Shown here in pieces: positions 8,490 to 17,123 of a stretch of DNA of 48,937 nt. The notes under the pieces are model-generated. The model was given only the letters and a program-made list of their open reading frames with translations. It was not told the origin of the DNA and ran no database searches. The DNA is from Desulfococcaceae bacterium (GTDB lineage: Bacteria; Desulfobacterota; Desulfobacteria; Desulfobacterales; Desulfosalsimonadaceae). Where the stretch lies: NCBI GenBank assembly GCA_030145385.1, contig JAQYVU010000025.1, forward strand, positions 1 through 48,937, read 5' to 3'. Within the stretch, counting starts at the first letter, position 1. Every line of letters begins with the position of its first letter. Both the position numbers and the translations under genes were made by a program.

Positions 8490-8984
8490 ATGGAGAAAAT
8501 AAATAAAATCATGGTGGCGATTGATCTGTCGGTGCATTCGCAAAAAACGCTCCGGTATGGGATGCTGCTGGCTGATCAGCTGAATGCGGAACTGGTGATC
8601 GTTAATGTGATTAATCAAAGAGATCTGAATGCCATCCTCAAGCTGGCGGAAGGACAATTTGACAGATCGATTGAAGATTACGTCAACAAGGCTTCAAAAG
8701 AGTATGTTTCCCGGACCCAAGAGGAACGATCCCGGGACATTGATCAGCTGGTAGACGATTTGTCACCGGAAAAAACCGGCGTTAAAACAGTTTTCAGGGT
8801 AGGGACCCCTTTTCAGGAGCTGATTGATGCAGCAGTGGAAGAGGAGGCTGACCTGCTGGTTATGGGCTCAAAAGGGCGAAGCAACCTGGCCAGCGTTTTT
8901 TTGGGGGCAACCGCTGAAAAGGTTTATCGGTTCTGCCCGATTCCTTTATTGAGCATCCGACCGGACCAGCATGTGCGGGTTTGA
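8490..8984 (+). CDS. Universal stress protein (UspA family)
   Basis: The ATG at 8490 has GGAGG 5 nt upstream; an in-frame TTG at 8478 overlaps that ribosome binding site and is rejected. 164 residues with the Usp strand IMVAIDLS at the start and the ATP-binding signature [19 protein letters not shown] (G-2x-G-9x-G-S/T type) near the C-terminus. These cytoplasmic proteins modulate stress survival or transporter activity. A Usp next to a carboxylate transporter is a common arrangement in sulfate reducers and suggests a role tied to that uptake system (inference). Confidence 0.9.
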   Translation: MEKINKIMVAIDLSVHSQKTLRYGMLLADQLNAELVIVNVINQRDLNAILKLAEGQFDRSIEDYVNKASKEYVSRTQEERSRDIDQLVDDLSPEKTGVKTVFRVGTPFQELIDAAVEEEADLLVMGSKGRSNLASVFLGATAEKVYRFCPIPLLSIRPDQHVRV

Positions 8985-9059
8985 CCTGATTCGCATTCAT
9001 GATGCATCAAAAGATTTTTTTCATTTTATTTCAAAGCCTTTTTAAAGGGGGAAAAGTTG

Positions 9060-10352
9060 ATGAAAAAATATCCCATTATTTTACTGGTGCTGCTGTCTGT
9101 TTTACTCTTACCAGAGGCTTCCCGGGCCAATTTTCAGGCAGTGGATGATCTTTTATATAATGCCATTCATAACGGGAAGGTGTGGGGCCAGCTGCAAAGT
9201 GTTACCATGACCCAGAACTGGGATGAACCGCCGGCCGGAGACAAGTGGGGCGGGGAGGCATCTTCTTCCAGCATGAGTGTTAAGTTCGGTTATGAAACAG
9301 CGCAATGGGAAAATTTCAGCGCTGGGGCGGAGTGGCAGAAGGTAGGGATGCTGTGGGAGGAAAATGAAGACGATGATGATGGGAAAAAAAATAATAACAA
9401 CAGCACGGAAAGCATCAATCAGTTGTACCTGAAATATAAATCCGACCGGCAGAGCCTGCAGGCCGGACGTCAGTATCTGAAGCTGGAGTTTTTAAGGGAC
9501 AATCCTATCCGGAGTAAAATGCATTATTATGAAGGGATTGTTTACCGGGCGGATCTGCCGTCGCAATTTGATATACTGTTCGGCCATGTGTCCCGCTTTT
9601 CCGGGCTGAGCAAGGAATGGTTCAAGGATATTGACTCCACATTCAGCTTAAACGGTGTCATTGACCGAAACGGTAATCCGCTGACCGGTTCGGCCAAAGA
9701 CAATATCGGTAACACAGACGGTGTTTATGTAGGGTACCTGACATGGAAAGGGCTTTCAAACACCACCCTCCAGGTCTATGATTACTGGTTTGATGATATC
9801 ATTAATATTGTGGGCGGGAATCTGTATTTTGATCCGCCCATGGGCCCGGTCAGAGGGATTTTCAAGCTCCGGTTTGCCAAACAGGACAGTATCGGTGATC
9901 TGGATGATATTGCGCTGGTGGATTCTTATCTGGCGGAATTGTCCGCCGGTTTTAAGTACGAAAACCTTGAACTTCACATGGGCTATACTACCGTCAGCGA
10001 TCCAAAAGAAAATGAGACCAACAAAATATTTGCCCCCTATGATTCCTTGTTTGTCGCTGACAAGGGCATGATCGGATCCGGCACCCTGGCGTCATTAAAT
10101 GCCGGGTCTGACACCATCTGGTGGCTGGGGCGGTACAATGCGGGCAATTTTAAATCTCTTTTTATTTTATGGCTCACCGAAGAAGACAACAAGGATGAGA
10201 ATGCGGAGTTAAATATTATCCTCACATATAATTTTACCAAGCGTTTTTACGGCCAGACCAAGACCGCTTTCGGCAAATTTAAAAATTTCAACGGTCCCGG
10301 CGAGGATATGGACCGACAGGACCTGCGCCTGTTTTTAGGGTATAAATTTTAA
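9060..10352 (+). CDS. Outer-membrane porin-like beta-barrel protein
   Basis: 430 residues from the ATG at 9060 (AAGGGGG just upstream; the TTG one codon earlier is rejected). Signal peptide MKKYPIIL...EASRANF. The mature protein has alternating hydrophobic and polar short strands separated by polar, Asp/Asn-rich turns, including an acidic loop EENEDDDDGKKNNNN around residue 105, and ends with LRLFLGYKF, a typical C-terminal aromatic barrel signal. It resembles alginate-export/OprD-like porins. It is the fourth gene of the transporter, binding protein, stress protein group and probably gives outer-membrane passage for the same solute. Confidence 0.78.
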   Translation: MKKYPIILLVLLSVLLLPEASRANFQAVDDLLYNAIHNGKVWGQLQSVTMTQNWDEPPAGDKWGGEASSSSMSVKFGYETAQWENFSAGAEWQKVGMLWEENEDDDDGKKNNNNSTESINQLYLKYKSDRQSLQAGRQYLKLEFLRDNPIRSKMHYYEGIVYRADLPSQFDILFGHVSRFSGLSKEWFKDIDSTFSLNGVIDRNGNPLTGSAKDNIGNTDGVYVGYLTWKGLSNTTLQVYDYWFDDIINIVGGNLYFDPPMGPVRGIFKLRFAKQDSIGDLDDIALVDSYLAELSAGFKYENLELHMGYTTVSDPKENETNKIFAPYDSLFVADKGMIGSGTLASLNAGSDTIWWLGRYNAGNFKSLFILWLTEEDNKDENAELNIILTYNFTKRFYGQTKTAFGKFKNFNGPGEDMDRQDLRLFLGYKF

Positions 10353-10382
10353 TTTTTTGTTATATAATAAAAACGGATTCGA

Positions 10383-11003
10383 TCAGCAAATCCTCGGGAA
10401 TTGTTCCCCGGTCTGCATATCCGCGATTCGTTCACTGCGGATCAAGGTTCTCGTGATGACCGTGCCGGGGTGATCGGAGACCACTTCTCCGATAGCACAG
10501 GCGTCTTGGCCCAGCGGGTTGTTCTGCATCAGAGCGAGGGCTTTTTCTGCATGTTTTTTTTTAACAAACGCCAGCAGTTTTCCTTCATTGGCCACATAGA
10601 GCGGATACCGCCCCAAAAGTTCGCAGATGCCGGCCACGGATTTTTTGACCGGGGTTTTCTCTTCCGATATGGTGATACCCACTTGGGATTGTCCGGCAAT
10701 TTCATTTAATGTGGTGCCAATGCCGCCGAGGGTCGGGTCCCGGAGTACATGAATGTCAATGCCGGCTTAGATCATTTCTTTGACCATGTGGTTTAAGGCG
10801 GCGCTGCCACTTTAATATCCCCGGTCTACAATATAAACCCCGGCGTTTTGGGCAGCCTTGCTCATGGCAATGATGATTTTTTCAAGATCTCTGATTAAAA
10901 GTCCTTCCTCAATGATAACTCCCGCACTTAAATATCTGGGCTCGGCACCGCACATGGCAGTATCATTGACCGTGCCGTTGACCGTCAGATCGCCGATTTT
11001 TCA
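10383..11003 (-). pseudogene. hypE: hypE pseudogene (hydrogenase maturation, carbamoyl-phosphate branch)
   Basis: One minus-strand frame carries clear HypE segments: [29 protein letters not shown], then LRDPTLGGIGTTLNEIAGQ, VAGICELLGRYPLYVANEGK and the C-terminal FPRIC, whose terminal Cys carries the nitrile group in active HypE. Two in-frame TAA stops (10812-10814 and 10767-10769) interrupt it, the N-terminal ~70-80 residues are absent, and the central ~75 residues between IVDRG and the SAALNHMV segment are missing. It is therefore decayed by truncation, in-frame deletion and stops. No other hyp or hydrogenase genes are in the window. Confidence 0.85.
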
Positions 11004-11042
11004 CCGGTTTTTTTTGTAAAAAATAGATTGGCTTTTTTTTTG

Positions 11043-11071
11043 TTGACATTATAAAAGTGAAGCTATATTTT
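11043..11071 (+). promoter_or_regulatory. Candidate sigma-70 promoter for the TetR gene
   Basis: A perfect TTGACA (11043-11048) is followed after 17 bp by TATTTT (11066-11071), 109 bp before the tetR start. An alternative -10, TATATT, lies two bases earlier. Confidence 0.5.
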
Positions 11072-11179
11072 TTTAGTTAAAAAAAGAGATTCAACTTGTA
11101 AAAAATAGAATTAGTTTTTCAGTTCCATTTATTGTGAGTTTTGAGCCACTCTGAAAAAAATAATTATGAAAGGAATGAA

Positions 11180-11839
11180 ATGGCGGTAAAGAAGAAAATG
11201 GAGGCCCGAAAACGGCAGATAATAGGGGTGGCGGCCAAGGTGTTTGCGGGAAAAGGGTTTCAGGAAGCGACCATTTCAGAGATCGCGCAAAAAGCCAAGA
11301 TTTCCGAAGCGTCTATTTATGAATATTTTACCACAAAAGAAGGATTGCTGTTCTCAATTCCCGCAGAATCAGCCAAGGAAATCTTTGACTTAATGGAATT
11401 CCATTTAAAGCTCATTCGGGGCGCGGCAAATAAACTGCGTTCCATTGTGTTTCTTTTTATGCACTCATACCAGAACCATGCGGAGTTTGCTTCCATTATC
11501 ATGTTGATTTTAAAGCATAACAAGCGGTTTCTGGAAACCGAAGGGCACCTGGTGATCCGCCAGGGCATTAAAAATATTAATAAGGTGATTGAAGAAGGGG
11601 TTGACTCCGGCGAGTTTCGCAAAGACCTCAATCCATATCTGGTCCGGTCGATAATTATCGGAACCATTGAACATCTGGTCACCAACTGGATCATGACCGG
11701 CCGGCCGGAAAATCTGGAAGAATTCGTTGACCCGATGATTGACTGTATTATTGAAGGAATTCAAAGCCGGCCCAGTGAACCGGTTCATTGGAGTATGAGG
11801 AAAATGCCGCTGGAAGTAAAAAATAATGATGAGAGTTAA
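11180..11839 (+). CDS. TetR/AcrR family regulator of the downstream acyl-CoA cluster
   Basis: The ATG at 11180 is preceded by GAAAGGAATGAA; a TTG 13 codons upstream (11141) is a weaker start. 219 residues. The helix-turn-helix is clear (AAKVFAGKGFQEATISEIA, KISEASIYEYFTTKEGLL), and the C-terminal domain resembles FadR/YsiA-like TetR proteins that respond to acyl-CoAs. It is followed after 108 bp by the carboxylase genes and lies first in the cluster, so it probably controls it. Target and ligand are inferred from position. Confidence 0.87.
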   Translation: MAVKKKMEARKRQIIGVAAKVFAGKGFQEATISEIAQKAKISEASIYEYFTTKEGLLFSIPAESAKEIFDLMEFHLKLIRGAANKLRSIVFLFMHSYQNHAEFASIIMLILKHNKRFLETEGHLVIRQGIKNINKVIEEGVDSGEFRKDLNPYLVRSIIIGTIEHLVTNWIMTGRPENLEEFVDPMIDCIIEGIQSRPSEPVHWSMRKMPLEVKNNDES

Positions 11840-11947
11840 ACCCTGCTCCAATGTTGGGTGGTTTTAGCGGAAAAAATCGACGGGCAACTTTAAAAAATTA
11901 AACAAACAAAGTGGCACTATAAATATTTTGTGAGAAGGAAAGAGACG

Positions 11948-13564
11948 ATGGATGTTATTGAAAGTAAGATCGATGTCAATTCCGAAAGCTATAAGAAAAA
12001 TGTTCAGGATATGACCGCCCTGGTTGAAGATCTGAACAGGGAACTTGACATTGCCATGAATCAGCGTTCTCAAAAGGCGCTTGACCGGCAAAAGGAGTCC
12101 GGAAAAATCCCGGCAAAAAAGAAGCTGGAACTGCTGCTGGACAAAAACACCCCATTTCTGGAAATTGCCCCCCTGGCCGCAAAGGGCATGTATGACGGCA
12201 AGATTCATAAAGCAGGCGTTATCATCGGTATCGGTATGATTGAAGGCCGCGAATGCATGATCACTCTTAATGACGCCACCATTAAAGGGGGTTCCATCTA
12301 CCCCATGGGGGTCAAGAAATCATTAAGATGTCAGGCGATTGCCATGGAAAACCGGCTTCCCCTGATATCCCTGCTCGATTCAGCCGGTGCGTATCTGCCC
12401 ATGCAGTCGGAAATTTTCCCGGACTTAGATGACGGCGGCAGGATATTTTACAACCAGGCCATGATGTCTAAAATGGGTGTCGCCCAGATTGTGGGGGTGA
12501 TGGGGCTTTGTACGGCGGGCGGTGCTTACGGGGCTGCCATGTGTGATGATATTGTTCACGTCAAAGGACACGGCGCCATTTTTCTGGGCGGCCCCCCCCT
12601 GGTCAAGGCTGCCACCGGTGAAGAGGTCACTGCCAATGACCTGGGCGGGCCCGAACTTCATTGCAGTGATTCCGGTGTGTCTGATTATTATGCGGAAGAT
12701 GATCCGCATGCCATCCAGATCATCCGGAGTATTGTCAAAAATCTGCCGGCAAATGAAAAATCAAAGCTCACGATGGAAGAACCGGAACCGCCCTTGTATG
12801 ACCCAAAAGAATTGTATGGGATCGTGAGCCCGGACCTGACGAAACCCTATGATTGCCGGGAAGTGATTGCCAGAATCGTGGACGGCAGCCGGTTTCTGGA
12901 ATTCAAGGAAATGTACGGTCCAACCCTGGTGACCGGATGGGCCCATATTCACGGGTTTCCGGTGGGTATTTTGGCCAACAACGGCATTTTGTTTTCCGAC
13001 AGCGCCCAGAAGGCCACTCAGTTTATCCAGTTGTGCGATAAACGAAAAATTCCGCTTTTGTTTCTTCAGAATATCAACGGATTTATCGTGGGCAGCCAGT
13101 ATGAACGCGGCGGGATTACCAAAGACGGGCATAAAATGGTCAACGCGGTGTCAACTGCCACGGTTCCCAAATTTACGGTTGTGGTGGGCGCGTCTTTCGG
13201 GGCCGGCAATTACGCCATGTGCGGCCGGGCTTATTCACCGAGATTCATGTGGATGTGGCCCAACGCCCAGATCGGTGTGATGGGCGGCGAGCAGGCGGCC
13301 GGTGTTCTGGAAACCATCACCAATGATCAGCGGGCAAGACTCGGTCAGCCCCCCATGACTGACGAAGAAGTTGAGTTTATCAAGGGATCGGTTATTGAAA
13401 ACGCACGCAAGGAAGGAAACGCTTATTACGCGACTTCCCAGTTATGGGATGACGGTATTATCGATCCGGTAAAGACAAGAGATGTTCTGGGGCTTGCCAT
13501 TTCCGCGTCGCTCAATGCTCCACTTCGAGATGACACATACGGCTTCGGTGTCTTCCGAATGTGA
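11948..13564 (+). CDS. Acyl-CoA carboxylase carboxyltransferase (beta) subunit, methylcrotonyl/geranyl-CoA-carboxylase-like
   Basis: 538 residues from the ATG at 11948 (GAAGGAAAGAG upstream; an in-frame GTG at 11930 is rejected). It shows both crotonase-fold halves of a biotin-dependent carboxyltransferase. The segments LLDSAGAYLPMQSEIFPD, the GGPPLVKAATGEEVTANDLGG region (read in parts) and GGEQAAGVLE follow the MCC/GCC beta-subunit pattern more than PCC. It transfers CO2 from carboxybiotin to an acyl-CoA, in this group a beta-methyl-branched enoyl-CoA. With the biotin carboxylase and carrier genes behind it, it makes a three-gene carboxylase. Substrate is inferred. Confidence 0.88.
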   Translation: MDVIESKIDVNSESYKKNVQDMTALVEDLNRELDIAMNQRSQKALDRQKESGKIPAKKKLELLLDKNTPFLEIAPLAAKGMYDGKIHKAGVIIGIGMIEGRECMITLNDATIKGGSIYPMGVKKSLRCQAIAMENRLPLISLLDSAGAYLPMQSEIFPDLDDGGRIFYNQAMMSKMGVAQIVGVMGLCTAGGAYGAAMCDDIVHVKGHGAIFLGGPPLVKAATGEEVTANDLGGPELHCSDSGVSDYYAEDDPHAIQIIRSIVKNLPANEKSKLTMEEPEPPLYDPKELYGIVSPDLTKPYDCREVIARIVDGSRFLEFKEMYGPTLVTGWAHIHGFPVGILANNGILFSDSAQKATQFIQLCDKRKIPLLFLQNINGFIVGSQYERGGITKDGHKMVNAVSTATVPKFTVVVGASFGAGNYAMCGRAYSPRFMWMWPNAQIGVMGGEQAAGVLETITNDQRARLGQPPMTDEEVEFIKGSVIENARKEGNAYYATSQLWDDGIIDPVKTRDVLGLAISASLNAPLRDDTYGFGVFRM

Positions 13565-13702
13565 TGGCTGCATAAAAAGTCCAATTTCTGCGTTGCGCTT
13601 GATTCTTCGCGTCTTCAACGTATGAAAAATAAGAATCGTCGCTCAGGATTTGCGACGCCTTGCCAATTTTATTAAGATTTGGTGAACTTTTTTTTTGCCA
13701 TC
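13563..13702 (+). repeat. Palindromic element, copy 1 (type 2)
   Basis: Starts inside the stop codon of the carboxyltransferase gene (TGATGGC) and is bounded by GATGGC/GCCATC. Core: CTGCGTTGCG, GATTCTT, TCAACGTA, then AAGAATC, CTCAGGATTTGCG and GACGCCTTG. GATTCTT pairs with AAGAATC and the outer AAAAAGTCCAA pairs with the TTGGTGAACTTTTT side. Confidence 0.65.
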
Positions 13703-13733
13703 GAAAGCTGACTTTTTTACAGGAATAATAAAA

Positions 13734-15227
13734 ATGTTTAAAAAAATACTCATCGCAAACAGAGGGGAGATAGCCCTTCGGGTGATCAATACCTGCCGGG
13801 ATATGGGGGTGAAAACCGTGGCGGTTTATTCGGATGCGGATAAATTGGCACTGCATGTGCTGGCTGCGGATGAAGCGTTTTACTTAGGGGCTTCCGAACC
13901 GGCCCAAAGTTATCTGAATATGGATAAAATAATTGATGCCGCAAAAACCACCGGTGCCCAGGCCATTCATCCGGGGTACGGCTTTTTGGCTGAAAACAGC
14001 GAGTTTGTTGAAAAATGCGACCAGCAGGGTGTTGTGTTTATCGGACCGCCGGCCAAGGTAATCAAGGATCTCGGCGATAAAATCACGTCCCGCAAAATAA
14101 TGGTCAACAGCGGTGTACCGGTAACACCGGGGTTGACCAGTACGGAAGCGGATCCCGGCGTCATGAGCGTGGAAGCTGAAAAAATCGGGTATCCCGTGCT
14201 CATTAAAGCCACAGCCGGCGGGGGCGGCAAAGGAATCCGGATTGTTCATTCGTCTGAAGAGATGGCCGATGCCTGCGCGGCGGCTTCCCGCGAAGCCGTC
14301 AATGCATTTGGCAACGGTGAAATCTATCTGGAAAAGTTTTTCACCAAAGCCCGCCATATCGAGTTTCAGGTGCTGGCAGATAAATTCGGCAACACCATTC
14401 ATCTGCTGGAAAGAGAATGCTCCATTCAAAGAAGGCACCAGAAAATCATTGAAGAAACCCCGTCTTTTGTTATGACTCCGGCGCTCAGGCAGGAAATGGG
14501 CAAGGCTGCGGTGACGGCTGCTAAAGCATCCGGGTATGTTAACGCGGGAACTGTTGAATTTTTACTGGATGAAAATAATAAATTTTATTTCCTGGAAGTC
14601 AATACCCGCCTGCAGGTGGAGCACCCGGTAACGGAAATGATCACCGGTGTTGACCTGGTCCGCTGGCAGCTTGAAATTGCATATGGCAAAGAACTGACAC
14701 TCAAACAGGAAGATATCGCAGGCCGCGGCCATTCCATTGAATGCCGGATTTATGCCGAAGACCCGGAAAATGATTTTTTCCCGTCACCCGGAACAATATC
14801 GTTTTTAAAGGAACCGACCGGGCCGGGCATCCGCAATGACTGCGGGGTGTATTCAGAGTTTGAAGTGCCTGTGGATTATGATCCGATTCTTTCAAAATTG
14901 ATTGTTCATGCGCAAACCAGGGACCTTGCGATTGCCAAAATGATCAAGGCATTAAAGAGCTATATTGTGATCGGCGTGAAAACACCCATTGATTTTTTGA
15001 TGGATGTCTTAAAATCAGAGCCGTTTATCTGCGGAGAAGTTTTTACGGATTTTATTGAAACCCATTTTGAAAACTGGCAGCCGGACATGTCCGATGCCGA
15101 CCTTGCCCGGATCGCTTTTGTGATCGATGAAATGTGCGGCAATCGAAAGGCAAAGAAACTGGTTTGTGCAAAAGATGCGATGCCGACACCCTGGCAGACA
15201 TTAGGCAGTTGGCGGCATGGTCTTTAG
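13734..15227 (+). CDS. Biotin carboxylase (alpha) subunit of acyl-CoA carboxylase, without carrier domain
   Basis: 497 residues from the ATG at 13734 (AGGAATAATAAAA upstream). N-terminal KILIANRGEIALRVI, the ATP-grasp glycine loop IKATAGGGGKGIR (about residue 160), ECSIQRRHQKIIEE and the catalytic EVNTRLQVEHPVTE (about 290) are all intact. It carboxylates biotin using ATP and bicarbonate. Most PCC/MCC alpha subunits continue into a BT and a biotinyl domain; this one stops after the BC domain plus ~45 residues, and the carrier is encoded separately just downstream. Confidence 0.92.
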   Translation: MFKKILIANRGEIALRVINTCRDMGVKTVAVYSDADKLALHVLAADEAFYLGASEPAQSYLNMDKIIDAAKTTGAQAIHPGYGFLAENSEFVEKCDQQGVVFIGPPAKVIKDLGDKITSRKIMVNSGVPVTPGLTSTEADPGVMSVEAEKIGYPVLIKATAGGGGKGIRIVHSSEEMADACAAASREAVNAFGNGEIYLEKFFTKARHIEFQVLADKFGNTIHLLERECSIQRRHQKIIEETPSFVMTPALRQEMGKAAVTAAKASGYVNAGTVEFLLDENNKFYFLEVNTRLQVEHPVTEMITGVDLVRWQLEIAYGKELTLKQEDIAGRGHSIECRIYAEDPENDFFPSPGTISFLKEPTGPGIRNDCGVYSEFEVPVDYDPILSKLIVHAQTRDLAIAKMIKALKSYIVIGVKTPIDFLMDVLKSEPFICGEVFTDFIETHFENWQPDMSDADLARIAFVIDEMCGNRKAKKLVCAKDAMPTPWQTLGSWRHGL

Positions 15228-15257
15228 TAATGAAACCATGTGTATATTCAGGTTTTT

Positions 15258-15377
15258 AAGGCAAAGAAAAAAGTCCAAATTTAAGGCGCGTGAGTTCTGA
15301 GGAGAGAAGCGTACTTAATGTACGTTGATCGACGAAGAATGAATCGCAACGCAGAAGTAGGGCTTTTTGCGAAGCCA
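15258..15377 (-). repeat. Palindromic element, copy 2 (type 2, inverted)
   Basis: On the minus strand: GGCTTCGCAAAAAG, CTGCGTTGCGATTCATTCTTCG, GATCAACGTA, AAGTACGC, CTCCTCAGAACTCACGCGCCTTAAATTTGG and a terminal AAAAAAG...GCC arm. It is closely related to copies 1 and 8 and separates the biotin carboxylase and carrier genes. Confidence 0.65.
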
Positions 15378-15401
15378 TTATGTCGATGGAGGAAATATCC
15401 A

Positions 15402-15908
15402 GTGGAATACAGGCTGAAAATAAAAGAAGAGACCCTTTCCGTGGAAGTGGAAAATGACGGTGAGGAAAAAATCAAGGCCGTTATCGGCGAAAAAGAGTTT
15501 GATGTCAGCTACACGGCGGTGAATGACCACCGGATTCATCTGGTTGTAAACGGTCAGGGAGTAAATGCCTATGTGAGTGACCAGGGTGACGGAAAAATTA
15601 TTGCGATCAAGGGGAAATCCTATTTTGTTTGCGATGCGGACCTGCTGGAACAAAGCAAAACAAGGAAAAAAGGGCCGGGATCAAATCCTCAGGAAGTCAC
15701 GCCGCCAATGCCTGCGGTTGTCATATCCGTTGCGGTAGTCGAGGGAGATGTCGTGGAAAAAGGGCAGGCGGTTGTTATTGTATCAGCCATGAAAATGGAA
15801 ACATCCCTGGCTGCGCCGTTTAACGGGACGGTTCAAAAAGTAAATGTCGCTGAAGGGGATAAGGTCATGCCCGGCGATATTCTTGTGGATATTGAAAAGG
15901 AAGAATGA
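15402..15908 (+). CDS. Biotin carboxyl carrier protein of acyl-CoA carboxylase (BCCP)
   Basis: I choose the GTG at 15402: GGAGGAAATATCCA precedes it directly, whereas the longer in-frame ATG (15318) would translate the palindromic repeat. 168 residues. The first ~100 form a beta-rich part like the BT domain of PCC/MCC alpha subunits. After a charged linker (SKTRKKGPGSNPQ) comes the biotinyl domain with the biotinylated Lys in SAMKMET. It carries CO2 between the BC and CT subunits of the same cluster. A BCCP split from the BC subunit is known in several bacteria and archaea. Confidence 0.9.
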   Translation: MEYRLKIKEETLSVEVENDGEEKIKAVIGEKEFDVSYTAVNDHRIHLVVNGQGVNAYVSDQGDGKIIAIKGKSYFVCDADLLEQSKTRKKGPGSNPQEVTPPMPAVVISVAVVEGDVVEKGQAVVIVSAMKMETSLAAPFNGTVQKVNVAEGDKVMPGDILVDIEKEE

Positions 15909-16034
15909 TGGCGTCGTCAAAAGCCCCATCTACTGCGTTGCAGCGTTTTTTCAGACTCTCAATATACTATTTGTATTATCTCAAGTCTGAAAAAACGCTA
16001 CGCCTTGTATATGGAACTTTTTACTTAACCATCT
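15907..16034 (+). repeat. Palindromic element, copy 3 (type 1)
   Basis: Begins inside the BCCP stop codon (TGATGGCG). Outer imperfect arms GATGGCGTCGTCAAAAG / its complement near 16000-16034. Inside are CTGCGTTGC, a perfect 16-bp stem (AGCGTTTTTTCAGACT with AGTCTGAAAAAACGCT), a loop with ATAC-TATTT-GTAT, and ACGCCTTG. Confidence 0.75.
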
Positions 16035-16183
16035 GGATTCTTGCAAATAAGTCATTCATATTCATCATCGTTGTTTGAAATGATTGACAGCTTATTGGAT
16101 GATACAGTCGTGAAATGTGACCATTAGAACCTTTTACCGATTTATCAGGAAATAGATTAAAATAAAATCCAAGGAGTTTTATC

Positions 16184-16963
16184 ATGTCCGGAAAAGACCT
16201 GCTTTACGAAGTCAAAGACAATATCGGATATATCACTATCAACCGTGAAAAAAACCGGAATTCCATCAGCGCTCAGGCAATTGATCTGTTTATGAAATAT
16301 CTGGATCAGGCTGAAAAAGACGATGCGGTGCGGGTTGTTTGCGTAACTGGTGCCGGTGAAAAAGCCTTTTGTTCCGGGGCGGACCTTGGCGGTGCCATGA
16401 GTGCGGAAGACGGCGGTAAAAATCAGGCATTTCAAAATTATGCCAACCTGTTAAAGCGCCTTGCAGGGTATTCAAAACCCACGGTGGCAAAGGTAAACGG
16501 GTACTGCCTGGCCGGGGGGACGGGATTCATGCTGGCCTGTGATATTGTGATTGCGCGTAATAATGCCAAGTTCGGCACCCCGGAAGTCAATGTGGGACTT
16601 TTCCCCATGATGATCGGCGCCTTGATTTTCAGAAATGTGTTAAAGAAAAAAGCCATGGAAATGGTACTGCTCGGCGAAAAACTTTCAGCTGCCCAGGCCC
16701 AGGAAATGGGCCTGATCACCCGGTCGGTGCCGGCGGACAATCTGGACGAAACAGTAGATACAATTCTTAAAAGCCTGGCCGCCAAAAGTCCCATTGGAAT
16801 GAAAATCGGAAAAGACGCTTTTTATGCCATGCAGGATATGGGGTTTGAAGATGCTCTGGATTTTCTTTGCCAAAAACTGGCCGAAGTCGCTGCAACCGAA
16901 GATGCCGTGGAAGGGATTACGGCGTTTATTGAGAAGCGGCCGCCGGTATTTAAAGGCAAATGA
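16184..16963 (+). CDS. Enoyl-CoA hydratase/isomerase family protein (LiuC/AtuE-like)
   Basis: 259 residues, usual crotonase length. AAGGAG lies upstream of the ATG. Oxyanion-hole segments are FCSGADLGG (about 65) and LAGGTGFMLACD (about 107). The second catalytic Glu is kept in GTPEVNVGLFP (about 130), but the Glu that classical crotonases have at the equivalent of rat E144 (GGGCEL) is Gly here (AGGTGF). A Gly at this place is known in some methylglutaconyl-CoA-type hydratases. In context it would hydrate a 3-methylglutaconyl-CoA-like product of the carboxylase. Confidence 0.88.
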   Translation: MSGKDLLYEVKDNIGYITINREKNRNSISAQAIDLFMKYLDQAEKDDAVRVVCVTGAGEKAFCSGADLGGAMSAEDGGKNQAFQNYANLLKRLAGYSKPTVAKVNGYCLAGGTGFMLACDIVIARNNAKFGTPEVNVGLFPMMIGALIFRNVLKKKAMEMVLLGEKLSAAQAQEMGLITRSVPADNLDETVDTILKSLAAKSPIGMKIGKDAFYAMQDMGFEDALDFLCQKLAEVAATEDAVEGITAFIEKRPPVFKGK

Positions 16964-17088
16964 TGGCGTCGTCAAAAATCCCATCTACTGCGTTGTAGCG
17001 ATTTTTCTGCCCCTCAATATACTACATGTATTATCTTGGGCCAGAAAAATCACCACGCCTTGTATATGGAATTTTTAACTTAGCCCTC
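16962..17088 (+). repeat. Palindromic element, copy 4 (type 1)
   Basis: Starts inside the hydratase stop codon (TGATGGCG). It shares outer arms with copy 3 but its inner stem is different: GCGATTTTTCTG pairs with CAGAAAAATCAC around a loop with ATAC-TACAT-GTAT. CTGCGTT and ACGCCTTG flanks are conserved. Confidence 0.75.
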
Positions 17089-17123
17089 TTGAGATATTTA
17101 CTGATTTATTAAGGATATTTTCA

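Noticed and set aside
10767-10814. TAA codons in hypE as possible recoding
   Set aside because: TAA is not used for selenocysteine or pyrrolysine, and the gene also has large deletions; a pseudogene is the simpler reading.
11912-11930. TGGCACTATAAATATTTTG as a sigma-54 promoter before the carboxylase gene
   Set aside because: The -24 half TGGCAC is fine, but the -12 GC element is absent at the required spacing.
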